A stretch of DNA of 64,000 bases, from the NCBI GenBank assembly GCA_023230855.1, contig JALNWQ010000010.1:62001-126000 (forward strand). Reading direction: 5' to 3'. The position numbers were made by a program, and so were the translations under genes. Each line of letters starts with the position of its first letter. Positions within the stretch are counted from its first letter, which is position 1. Shown here in pieces: positions 50,238 to 56,906 of this stretch. The notes under the pieces are model-generated. The model was not told the origin of the DNA, searched no databases, and saw only the letters and a program-made list of their open reading frames with translations. Source of the DNA: Solirubrobacteraceae bacterium. Lineage in GTDB: Bacteria; Actinomycetota; Thermoleophilia; Solirubrobacterales; Solirubrobacteraceae.

Positions 50238-51028
50238 CACGCCACCTCCGCCAGCGTCGCGTCGGCCGGCACGCCGGCCTCCAGGACCTCGGTCGCCAGT
50301 CGCCGGAACGCGACGGCCGCGCGACTGTCGGGCCGACGGACCATGAGCGGCACGCCCTCGGTCGTCGCGTCGTGGAACCCGGACCGCATCGGGATCGTCG
50401 CCTCGAGGATCGGCGCGCCGAGCGCGGGCAGCGCCTCGTCGAGCGTCTGGTACGTGTTGCGCCGCTCGTCCCCGTTGTTGCGCAGCAGGCCGAGCGTGCG
50501 GATGTCGACGCGGCGCCTGCGCAGCGTCTCGAGCGTCCCGAGGAGCGTCGCCGCGCCCTTGTAGGCGTTGCGGTCGATCATCGAGATCGGGATCAGGACC
50601 TCGGCGGCGGCGAACAGGGCGTTGACCGTCAGCAGGCCGAGGTTCGGCGGGCAGTCGATGAGGACGACGTCGAACCGGTCGCCGACGTCGCGGAGCGCCT
50701 CGGCGAGGAACTCCTCCCGGCGGACCTGCGACACGAGGGTGAGCTCGACGTCGGACATCCGCCCGTCGCCCGCCAGGAGCGACACGCCGGGGAAGACGTC
50801 GGGGACGATGACGTCGGCCGCCTCGGACTCGCCGAGGAAGACGTCGGCGATCGTGCCGCCGACGTCCTGGGGGTCGCGGCCGAGCATCGCCGTGGTGTCG
50901 AACTGCGGGTCGACGTCGACGACGAGCGTCCGCACGCCGGCCTCGCCGAGGGCGACGCCGAGGTTCGTCGTGACGGTGCTCTTCCCGGCGCCGCCCTTCT
51001 GGTTGGCGACGGCGATCACGCGGGTCAT
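50237..51028 (-). CDS. parA: ParA/Soj-type partition ATPase
   Basis: A 263-residue deviant Walker-A ATPase. 'IAVANQKGGAGKSTVTTNLG' has the signature lysine, 'TLVVDVDPQFDTTAML' is Walker A', and 'FDVVLIDCPPNLGLLTVNAL' Walker B. 'IPMRSGFHDATTEGVPLMV' is typical of ParA C-terminal regions. There is no N-terminal HTH, so the size fits type Ib or chromosomal ParA. The start at 51028 has a GAAGG site upstream; the frame stays open further 5' but only through low-complexity sequence. It is coupled to the RHH-like gene. Confidence 0.92.
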   Translation of the reverse strand: MTRVIAVANQKGGAGKSTVTTNLGVALGEAGVRTLVVDVDPQFDTTAMLGRDPQDVGGTIADVFLGESEAADVIVPDVFPGVSLLAGDGRMSDVELTLVSQVRREEFLAEALRDVGDRFDVVLIDCPPNLGLLTVNALFAAAEVLIPISMIDRNAYKGAATLLGTLETLRRRRVDIRTLGLLRNNGDERRNTYQTLDEALPALGAPILEATIPMRSGFHDATTEGVPLMVRRPDSRAAVAFRRLATEVLEAGVPADATLAEVA

Positions 51029-52508
51029 CGGGGGGCCTTCGGCATCGGGGACGTCCTCGGTCGGAAGCGGGGGCGGGGCGCGACGGCGTCGGGGGCGACG
51101 TCCGGCGCGCGGGCTCGGAGTGGGGTTCGCCGCCGCGGGCGGTCCTCCTTCCCGGCGATCGCACGATCCGTCGATCCGCCGCCCGTCCGTCGCCGCGGCC
51201 GTCCGTCCGCCGCTCCGTCCGACCGGCCCGTCGCCCGTCCGGGCTGCCGTCGGGTCGTCGGTCCGTCGCGTCGACCGGCCGACCGCGCCGCCTGCCGGTC
51301 GATCCGTCGGCCGCGCGGTGGGCCGCCCGTGCGGTCCCTCGGCCTCCCGTCCCTCGACGCCCTCGTGCGCCCCGCCCGCCGCGCCGTCGGTCGACGGTGC
51401 GCACGGTCGGCCGGTCGCACGGACGGCCCGTCGCACGGTCGGCCGGGCGTCCACCCGGGTCGTCGCCCGGTCGCGCGGCCGGTCGGTCCGTCGCCCGGTG
51501 GGGCGCTCGACCGGTGGCGCCGTCGGGCGCTCGGCGGGTCGACCGCGCGCCACGCCGTCCGTCCGTCACCCCGGTCGGTCGCGTCCCCGTCCGGTCGCGC
51601 GGAGGGTCGAGCGCCCGCGCGGCGCGCCGCGCCGTCGGTCGATCGGCCTCGCGTGCGGGGGAGCGGTCGCCGACCCGGCCACGGTCGCGCGCCCCGCCGC
51701 GGTCCCGCGCTCGGCGTCGCGCACTCCGTCGCCCCCGGCGACGCCCCCGTCCGTCCGGCGGCGCCCGCACGGTCGCGCACGGCGTCGCCCGCGTCACCGC
51801 CGCCGTCCGCGCCCGCCGGCCACCGGTCCGCCGACCACCGTCGCGGCAACCGTCGCGACCGTCGGCACGTCGGCCGTCGCTCCCGGTCGCCCGCGCCGGC
51901 GTCCGTCCGTGCGGCGACCTCGCGTCCGTCCTCGCGTGCACCCTCGCGCGCGTCCTAGCTCCACCGTCGGGGCGCGGAGGCCGTGCGCGCACGGCGCGCC
52001 GGGCGACGTCGGAGGTCCGTGGGGGCCGGCAGCGGTCCGGAAGCGGGCCCTGCGGCGGCACGGGGCCCGTGGGGGAGGGGTGCGCTCCAGGCGGCTCCCG
52101 GCGCACACGGCGGCAGGCGTGTCGCGCAGCGCAGGTCGGCGACGCCGGACGCGGGGACGCGCCCGTCCCCGGCCGCCGGATGGCGTGCCCGCCCGCGCGG
52201 CGACGGCGGTCGCCCCCGAGCCCGCCGCCGTCGACCCCGCCACGACGGTCGGTCGGAGCCGGCCGGGGCCGACGTGCGAGGCCCGTCACCGACGCCGTCG
52301 GTCGGGCCGTCGACGCCGTCTCGAGGCCCCGCGACGTGGCGCTCGGCGGTGGGGCCCGGGCGGCCTCCGGCGACCGCCCCGAGGCCGCGACGGGCGACGC
52401 GGAGCGGCTCGGAGCCGGGGGAGACGCTCCGGAGCGGCGTGCGGGGGTGACAGAACGCCTGCGGCGTGAGGTGGGCGCGACGATCGAGCGCCTGCCCCCT
52501 GGACGAGC

Positions 52509-52572
52509 CGATAACCGCGCGACACCTCATGCTCGGGGTGAGGGTCAGGTGGTCGTGTTCTCCGGGTTATCG
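52509..52572. promoter_or_regulatory. Spaced inverted repeat upstream of the MerR gene
   Basis: CGATAACC (52509-52516) and GGTTATCG (52565-52572) are exact inverted copies 48 bp apart, in one of the few A/T-containing patches of the region. Between them, CCTCA and TGAGG form a shorter pair. The spacing suits DNA looping by two bound dimers. Regulator unknown. Confidence 0.4.
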
Positions 52573-52639
52573 TCACCCGGACGTCGGTCGAGCGCGAGTG
52601 ACCGACCACGGAGTGGGAAGTGGAACGTCCCGCTCGCGC

Positions 52640-52645
52640 TAGGCT
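52640..52645 (+). promoter_or_regulatory. Leaderless promoter -10 of MerR gene
   Basis: TAGGCT lies exactly 6 nt before the GTG start at 52652. Confidence 0.6.
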
Positions 52646-52651
52646 CGACGC

Positions 52652-53437
52652 GTGGCCGGACCATCCCCCTCGCCCGCCGTCCGCGACGGGCTGCTCAAGA
52701 TGTCCGCGCTCGCCGAGCGGGCCGGCGTCAGCCCCGCCACCGTCAAGCACTACCTGCGCGAGGGGCTGCTCGAGCCGGGGCCCGGCGAGCCCGCCGTCGT
52801 CCGGACGTCGCGCAACATGGCCTGGTACCCCGAGGCGTTCGTCGACCGGATCGCGCTCGTCAAGCGCCTGCAGGAGGAGCGGTTCATGCCGTTGCGGGCG
52901 ATCCGGGAGCTGCTCGCCGAGCCGGGCGGCCCGGCGCGGGCCCGGGAGATCGTCGCCCGCGGCGACGCGATCCTCGACCGGGTGCGGTCCCGCCCCGACG
53001 GTCGCGAGGAGCTCGAGGTCGTCACGCGCGAGGAGCTCGTCGCCCGGACCGGCGCCCCGGAGCCGCTGCTCGACAAGTTCGCGGAGCTCGGGGTGCTCGG
53101 CGACGGGACCGAGGGCTACGACCCGGACGAGGCGCGGATCGTCGCGTCGATCATGCGCTTCCGCGGCACGGGGTTCGGGGTCGAGGTCGGCTTCACCGCC
53201 TACGACGTCGTCCGCTACCTCGACGCGCTGCGGCCGCTCGTCCGCGAGGAGGCCGCGACGTTCGTCGACCGGCTCGTCGACCAGGAGATCGACCCGGATC
53301 GGGCGGCCGACCTCATCCTCGGCGGGATCGATCCGCTCCGCGAGCTCGTCGGCGCGATCCACGGGCGGCTGCTGCGGCTCGAGCTCGACCGGGGGCGGAC
53401 GACGCCGCGACCGCGGGGCGGCCGCGACGCGGCGTAG
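52652..53437 (+). CDS. MerR-family transcriptional regulator with long C-terminal domain
   Basis: A 261-residue regulator. The winged HTH is 'LLKMSALAERAGVSPATVKH' followed by 'YLREGLLEPGPGEPAV' and 'NMAWYPEAFVDRIALVKRLQ', a normal MerR DNA-binding head. The rest ('VVTREELVARTGAPEPLLDK', 'DVVRYLDALRPLVREEAATF') has a second HTH-like segment and a helical domain. It contains no metal-binding cysteines, so a hydrophobic or small-molecule ligand is more likely than a metal. It is followed 14 nt later by the promoter or operator of the nitrilase-TetR unit. Confidence 0.86.
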   Translation: MAGPSPSPAVRDGLLKMSALAERAGVSPATVKHYLREGLLEPGPGEPAVVRTSRNMAWYPEAFVDRIALVKRLQEERFMPLRAIRELLAEPGGPARAREIVARGDAILDRVRSRPDGREELEVVTREELVARTGAPEPLLDKFAELGVLGDGTEGYDPDEARIVASIMRFRGTGFGVEVGFTAYDVVRYLDALRPLVREEAATFVDRLVDQEIDPDRAADLILGGIDPLRELVGAIHGRLLRLELDRGRTTPRPRGGRDAA

Positions 53438-53464
53438 TAGGCTCGGCTGATTGACCGGTCAATC
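53438..53464 (+). promoter_or_regulatory. Promoter and TetR-type operator of the nitrilase-TetR operon
   Basis: TAGGCT at 53438-53443 is a -10 with a predicted start near 53450. Overlapping that start is a perfect 16-bp palindrome, GATTGACCGGTCAATC (53449-53464). Its position would block transcription, and the TetR gene of the same operon is the natural candidate to bind it. Confidence 0.7.
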
Positions 53465-53483
53465 GACGATCGGAGTCGTTCCC

Positions 53484-54425
53484 GTGCGCGCCGCCGTCAT
53501 CCAGCTCCGCAGCATCCCCGACCGTGCGGCGAACCTCGCCGCCGCCGACCGGCTCGTCCGCGACGCCGCCGCGCGCGGGGCCCGGGTGGTCCTGTTGCCC
53601 GAGAAGTGGCCCCACCTCGGTCGGGCGTCCGACGTCGCCGACCTCGCCGAGCCCCTCGAGGGGCCGTCGGTGACGCTCGCCCGCCGGTTGGCCACCGAGC
53701 TGGGGATCGACCTGCTCGCCGGGTCGGTCGCGGTGCGCCGCCGTGACGGGCGGGTCCAGAACACCGCGGTCCACGCGTCCCCCGACGGTCGCCTGGCGCT
53801 CTACGGCAAGCTCCACCTCTTCGACGCCGACGTCGCGAGCGTGCGGTACCGCGAGTCCGACCGCGAGATCGCCGGGGGCGGACCGGTCGTCACCGACCTC
53901 GTCGACGGCGCCCGGGTCGGGATGACCGTCTGCTACGACCTGCGCTTCCCCGAGCTGCACCGGTCGCTCGCCGTCGAGGGCGCCCGGATCCTCACGGTGC
54001 CCGCCGCGTTCACCGAGCGCACGACGCACGCCCACTGGGACGTCCTCCTGCGCGCCAGGGCGATCGAGAACGGCTGCTTCGTCCTCGCCGCCAACCAGCA
54101 CGGCGAGCACGTCCCGGGCCTGCACTCGGGCGGGCGGTCGATGATCGTGGACCCCTGGGGCACGGTGCTCGCGCAGGCCCCCGACGTCGACGAGGCGGTG
54201 GTCGTCGCCGACCTCGACCTCGACCACCAGTCCGCCGTTCGCGAGCAGCTCCCCGTCCTGCGCCAGCGCCGCGCCGCGGCGGCGGCGTGGCTCGGGTCAC
54301 GGCCCGAGGGCGATCTGGCCGCGGCGTGGGAGGCGGCGGATCCGGAGGGGCCCCGCGACGGGGCCGGCCGCGCGGGGTCCGGAGGCGCGGGCGACGTGGC
54401 GCGGACGGGGGAGGGGACGGCCTGA
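53484..54425 (+). CDS. Carbon-nitrogen hydrolase (nitrilase/omega-amidase superfamily)
   Basis: A 313-residue enzyme with the Glu-Lys-Cys triad: Glu in 'VVLLPEKWPHLGRASDVADL', Lys in 'LALYGKLHLFDADVASV' and Cys in 'RVGMTVCYDLRFPELHRSLA'. The 'NGCFVLAANQHGEHV' block is typical of Nit1/Nit2-like amidases. GTG 53484 is chosen because GGAG lies 8 nt upstream and the conserved 'RAAVIQLRSIPDRAANLA' strand begins there; an upstream TTG at 53451 falls inside the operator. The C-terminal ~35 residues are a Gly/Ala-rich tail. Its stop overlaps the TetR ATG by one base. Confidence 0.88.
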   Translation: MRAAVIQLRSIPDRAANLAAADRLVRDAAARGARVVLLPEKWPHLGRASDVADLAEPLEGPSVTLARRLATELGIDLLAGSVAVRRRDGRVQNTAVHASPDGRLALYGKLHLFDADVASVRYRESDREIAGGGPVVTDLVDGARVGMTVCYDLRFPELHRSLAVEGARILTVPAAFTERTTHAHWDVLLRARAIENGCFVLAANQHGEHVPGLHSGGRSMIVDPWGTVLAQAPDVDEAVVVADLDLDHQSAVREQLPVLRQRRAAAAAWLGSRPEGDLAAAWEAADPEGPRDGAGRAGSGGAGDVARTGEGTA

Positions 54426-55039
54426 TGGCGACCCGGCCCGCGTCCTCCGCCGCCGCCGACAAGCGACGGCTCATCCTCGACGCCGCGATCCGCGTGTTCG
54501 CGGCCCGGGGGTTCAACAACTGCCGCGTGTCGGACATCGCCGACGAGGCGGGCGTCGCCTACGGGCTCGTCTACCACTACTTCAAGAGCAAGGACCGGTT
54601 GCTCGACGAGGCGTTCCTCGAGCGGTGGGGGCTCATGCTCGAGGTCATCGAGGGCGCCCGCACCGACGAGGCGCTGACCGCGCGCGAGAAGCTCACGAAG
54701 GTCGCGACGTTCATCGTCGAGAGCTACGGGCGCGAGCCCGAGGTCATGCAGGTCGTCATCGTCGAGGTCACCCGGCAGGCCAACACGTTCGGCCGCCGGC
54801 ACTGGGCGACGATCCAGGACGCCCACCACCAGATCGCGCGGATCGTGTCGGACGCCCAGGCGCGCGGCGAGCTGCGGTCGGAGCTGCCGGCCGAGGTCGC
54901 CGGCATGGTGTTCTACGGGGCGATCGAGCAGGTGCTCACCGCCTGGATCTTCGGCCTCGTGCCGTCCGGTCCCGACGACCGGGCGGCGGCGGTGCGCGAC
55001 CTCGTCGAGACGATCTTCGGCGGACTGGACGCGCGGTGA
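54425..55039 (+). CDS. TetR-family regulator, FadR/YsiA-like
   Basis: A 204-residue repressor. The N-terminal HTH reads 'RLILDAAIRVFAARGFNNCR', 'VSDIADEAGVAYGLVYHYFK'. The C-terminal part ('TRQANTFGRRHWATIQDAHH', 'AGMVFYGAIEQVLTAWIFGL') resembles the TetR_C_4 domain of Bacillus FadR, which senses long-chain acyl-CoA. It probably controls its own operon through the GATTGACC palindrome and could also act on the acyl-CoA dehydrogenase genes; the latter is speculation, since the operator sequences differ. Confidence 0.88.
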   Translation: MATRPASSAAADKRRLILDAAIRVFAARGFNNCRVSDIADEAGVAYGLVYHYFKSKDRLLDEAFLERWGLMLEVIEGARTDEALTAREKLTKVATFIVESYGREPEVMQVVIVEVTRQANTFGRRHWATIQDAHHQIARIVSDAQARGELRSELPAEVAGMVFYGAIEQVLTAWIFGLVPSGPDDRAAAVRDLVETIFGGLDAR

Positions 55040-55143
55040 GCGCGGGACGTCGGGCCGGCCGGCCGTCCGACCCGCGGACCGTGGCCGACAGCCCTCCGCG
55101 GTCGCCCGTGGGCGCCCGACGCTTGCGTCGCCGGACGCGCGGG

Positions 55144-55149
55144 TAGGGT
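55144..55149 (+). promoter_or_regulatory. Leaderless promoter -10 of the DUF4235/Holin-X/DUF3618 operon
   Basis: TAGGGT lies 7 nt before the ATG at 55157. Confidence 0.55.
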
Positions 55150-55156
55150 ACGGCCG

Positions 55157-55291
55157 ATGCAGAACGAGCTCGTCAAGCGCTTGGCCTGGTCGGGCCTGGT
55201 CGCCGGTCTCGGCGTGGTCGCCAGCCTCGCCGCGCACCGCACGGCCGGGTTGATCTGGCGGCGCGTGTTCGGAGAGGAGCCCCCGGAGTGA
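55157..55291 (+). CDS. Short DUF4235-like membrane protein
   Basis: A 44-residue protein with one hydrophobic helix ('LAWSGLVAGLGVVASLAAHR') and the end 'AGLIWRRVFGEEPPE', which matches the C-terminal part of DUF4235 proteins (usually 80-100 aa). Its neighbours, Holin-X and DUF3618, are the usual partners of DUF4235. The stop overlaps the next GTG (GTGA). Role unknown; membrane-associated. Confidence 0.75.
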   Translation: MQNELVKRLAWSGLVAGLGVVASLAAHRTAGLIWRRVFGEEPPE

Positions 55292-56016
55292 GCAACCCCG
55301 AGGAGCAGGACCGCGACCCGTCGTCCGTCGGCTGGGTCCCCAGCCCCGAGCAGCCGACCCCGCCGACGACCGTCGAGTTCGACGCGCTCGTCGCGTCGGG
55401 CAACGCGCTGCCCGACGACCCGGCGTCCGAGGACGACCCCGTCGCCGCGGCCGACGATCCGTCGGACGCCTCCGACGATCCGGCGTCGACGGCGCCGGCC
55501 CCGACCGACGACGACGCCACGCGCGTGACGCCGGCCGTGGTCGCGTCGCCCGCCGACGCCGCTCCGGCGGAGTCGCAGGCCGACGAGGCGCCGGCCGCGT
55601 CGGACGTCGACGGGTCGCCGTCCGAGCCCGTGGCGGCCGAGGACGTCGTGGCCGACGACACCGTGCGGATCACCCCGTCGGCGGCCGGCCTGTCGGCCGA
55701 CGGCGAGGAGTCCGTCGCGGGATCGGAGCCCCAGGCGCCCGCCCCGGGCGTCGCGTCCGACGCCGCGCCCGGCGGGGCCGACGCCGTCGCCGGGCCTCCC
55801 GCACCGGACCCGGAGCCCGCGCCCGAGCCGGCGCCCGCCTCCGGAGCGGAGCCCCACGCCTACGCGCCCCCGACGTCGTTCGGCGACGTCCCGCCCACCC
55901 AGACCGGTGCGCTCGGCGGACTGATCCCCGAGGATCGTCCCGAGATGCTCGTCGCCGCCGCCTTCGCCGGCGGGGCCCTGGTCGCGATCCTCCTGCGGAC
56001 CCTTGTCCGGCGCTGA
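55288..56016 (+). CDS. Tail-anchored, intrinsically disordered acidic protein
   Basis: A 242-residue protein, not recognised. Residues 1-215 are almost entirely Ala/Pro/Asp/Glu/Ser with no hydrophobic core. The last ~25 residues, 'PEMLVAAAFAGGALVAILLR' plus TLVRR, form a single membrane helix with a basic end, so it should be anchored at its C terminus with the disordered part in the cytosol. It is wedged between the DUF4235-like and Holin-X genes, overlapping both (4 and 14 bp). Confidence 0.8.
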   Translation: MSNPEEQDRDPSSVGWVPSPEQPTPPTTVEFDALVASGNALPDDPASEDDPVAAADDPSDASDDPASTAPAPTDDDATRVTPAVVASPADAAPAESQADEAPAASDVDGSPSEPVAAEDVVADDTVRITPSAAGLSADGEESVAGSEPQAPAPGVASDAAPGGADAVAGPPAPDPEPAPEPAPASGAEPHAYAPPTSFGDVPPTQTGALGGLIPEDRPEMLVAAAFAGGALVAILLRTLVRR

Positions 56017-56524
56017 GGACCGGCGCCGCGAGGCGTCGTTGAAGAGCGTCGTCGCGGGCCTCGCCGAGGTCACCGAGCGGACGCAGCACATCGTCCGCGA
56101 CGAGATCGAGCTCGCCAAGGCCGAGGTGGCCGAGAAGGTCGTGAGCCTCGGGCGCGGTGCGGCCGTCGGCGTCGCCGCCGGGGTGTTCCTCGCGCTGGCC
56201 GGCCTGTTCCTCCTCCACGCGCTGGCGTTCTTCTTCTGGTGGCTGCTGCCGGTCGGCGGCAACCTCATCTTCGTCGGCTACCTCGTCGTCGTGCTCCTGC
56301 TCGTCGTCTTCGCCGGCCTCGCCGGGTACCTGGCGATGAAGTTCGTGAAGAAGGGCGCCCCGCCGGTGCCGACGATGGCCGTCGAGGAGGCGAAGCTCCT
56401 GCGCGAGAGCGTGAGCGCCGCCCGTAGCGGCACGACGCCGCCCGCCGTGCCGGCCGCCACCGGCGGTCCCGCCCGGCCCACCGGCGACCACGGTCGCCTC
56501 GACCTCCCGAAGGACGGCGCATGA
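56003..56524 (+). CDS. Actinobacterial Holin-X (DUF1469) family membrane protein
   Basis: A 173-residue protein. An amphipathic N-terminal helix ('VVAGLAEVTERTQHIVRDEI', 'ELAKAEVAEKVVSLGRG') is followed by two membrane helices ('AAGVFLALAGLFLLHALAFF', 'LIFVGYLVVVLLLVVFAGLA') and a charged tail. This is the pattern of the Holin-X/phage-holin superfamily III proteins found in cellular operons; it is not evidence of a prophage. TTG 56003 overlaps the preceding gene by 14 bp; its stop overlaps the DUF3618 ATG (ATGA). Confidence 0.88.
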   Translation: MSGAEDRRREASLKSVVAGLAEVTERTQHIVRDEIELAKAEVAEKVVSLGRGAAVGVAAGVFLALAGLFLLHALAFFFWWLLPVGGNLIFVGYLVVVLLLVVFAGLAGYLAMKFVKKGAPPVPTMAVEEAKLLRESVSAARSGTTPPAVPAATGGPARPTGDHGRLDLPKDGA

Positions 56525-56751
56525 GCCCCGCGCGCACCCCGGACGAGATCCGGGCCTCGCTCGAGCACCACCGCCGCGAGCTGACGACGTCGATCGAGCG
56601 GCTCCAGGCGGACGTCACCGAGCTGTCGGACTGGCGATCCCAGATCCGTCGCAACGAGAAGGCCGTCGTCATCGGCACCGCCGTCGCCGGGTTCGTCCTG
56701 GCCGGCGGGATCGGGGCGCTCACCGGCATGCTGCGCCGCCGGCGTCGCTGA
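56521..56751 (+). CDS. DUF3618-family membrane protein
   Basis: A 76-residue protein. The DUF3618 signature 'ARTPDEIRASLEHHRRELTT' is followed by a heptad-like helix and one membrane segment ('AVVIGTAVAGFVLAGGIGAL') ending in a run of arginines. It is the last gene of the DUF4235-like/Holin-X cluster. Such clusters are widespread in actinobacteria, with a suspected envelope role. Confidence 0.88.
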   Translation: MSPARTPDEIRASLEHHRRELTTSIERLQADVTELSDWRSQIRRNEKAVVIGTAVAGFVLAGGIGALTGMLRRRRR

Positions 56752-56831
56752 CGCGGACCGCGGCCGACGCGGACCGGGGACCCGAACGGCGGGTCGACGC
56801 CGGCCCGCGTCCTCGCCGCCCCGCGCCCGCA

Positions 56832-56877
56832 GGGGCGGAGCCTCCCGGACGGGTCGCGCCCCGGCCGGCTCCGCCCC
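56832..56877. terminator. Bidirectional hairpin between converging DUF3618 and MFS genes
   Basis: GGGGCGGAGCC (56832-56842) and GGCTCCGCCCC (56867-56877) are perfect 11-bp arms with a 24-nt loop in the 155-bp gap between convergent genes. No T-runs flank it. Confidence 0.5.
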
Positions 56878-56906
56878 GCCGGGGCGGGCGGGGCCACGCG
56901 GGGGCG

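Larger units (their letters stand above)
51029..52651. repeat. Gene-free 1.6-kb tract of degenerate CGTC/GGTC repeats upstream of parA
   Basis: No frame on either strand gives a recognisable protein here; all frames translate into Arg/Pro/Gly/Thr/Asp-rich low complexity, as expected of tetranucleotide-like repeats. On the plus strand the tract is poor in A and full of CGTCCGTC (51184, 51200, 51556, 51748, 51900) and CGGTCGG/CGGTCGC words. The 14-mer GCACGGTCGGCCGG is at 51401 and 51433, and related CACGGTCGCGC is at ~51680 and ~51769. The repeats are densest at about 51160-51960. No canonical parS was found. It lies between divergent parA and the MerR gene and may be the cis-acting partition site. 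Confidence 0.7.

Noticed and set aside
49263..52289. Very long open frames on both strands across the ParA partner, parA and the repeat tract
   Set aside because: They are shadows of real genes or products of short-period GC-rich repeats; translations are low-complexity Arg/Pro/Ala in every frame and show no family motif.
51029..52651. Canonical parS (GTTTCACGTGAAAC-type) in the tract upstream of parA
   Set aside because: No full or near-full copy was found by reading; any partition site here would have to be of another kind.
53451..53483. TTG 53451 as start of the nitrilase-family gene
   Set aside because: It falls within the TetR-type palindrome and has no ribosome binding site; GTG 53484 has GGAG at proper spacing and begins at the conserved first strand.
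56003..56524. Holin gene as a sign of a prophage
   Set aside because: The protein fits the cellular Holin-X family beside DUF4235-like and DUF3618 proteins, and no phage structural, lysis or integrase genes are present.
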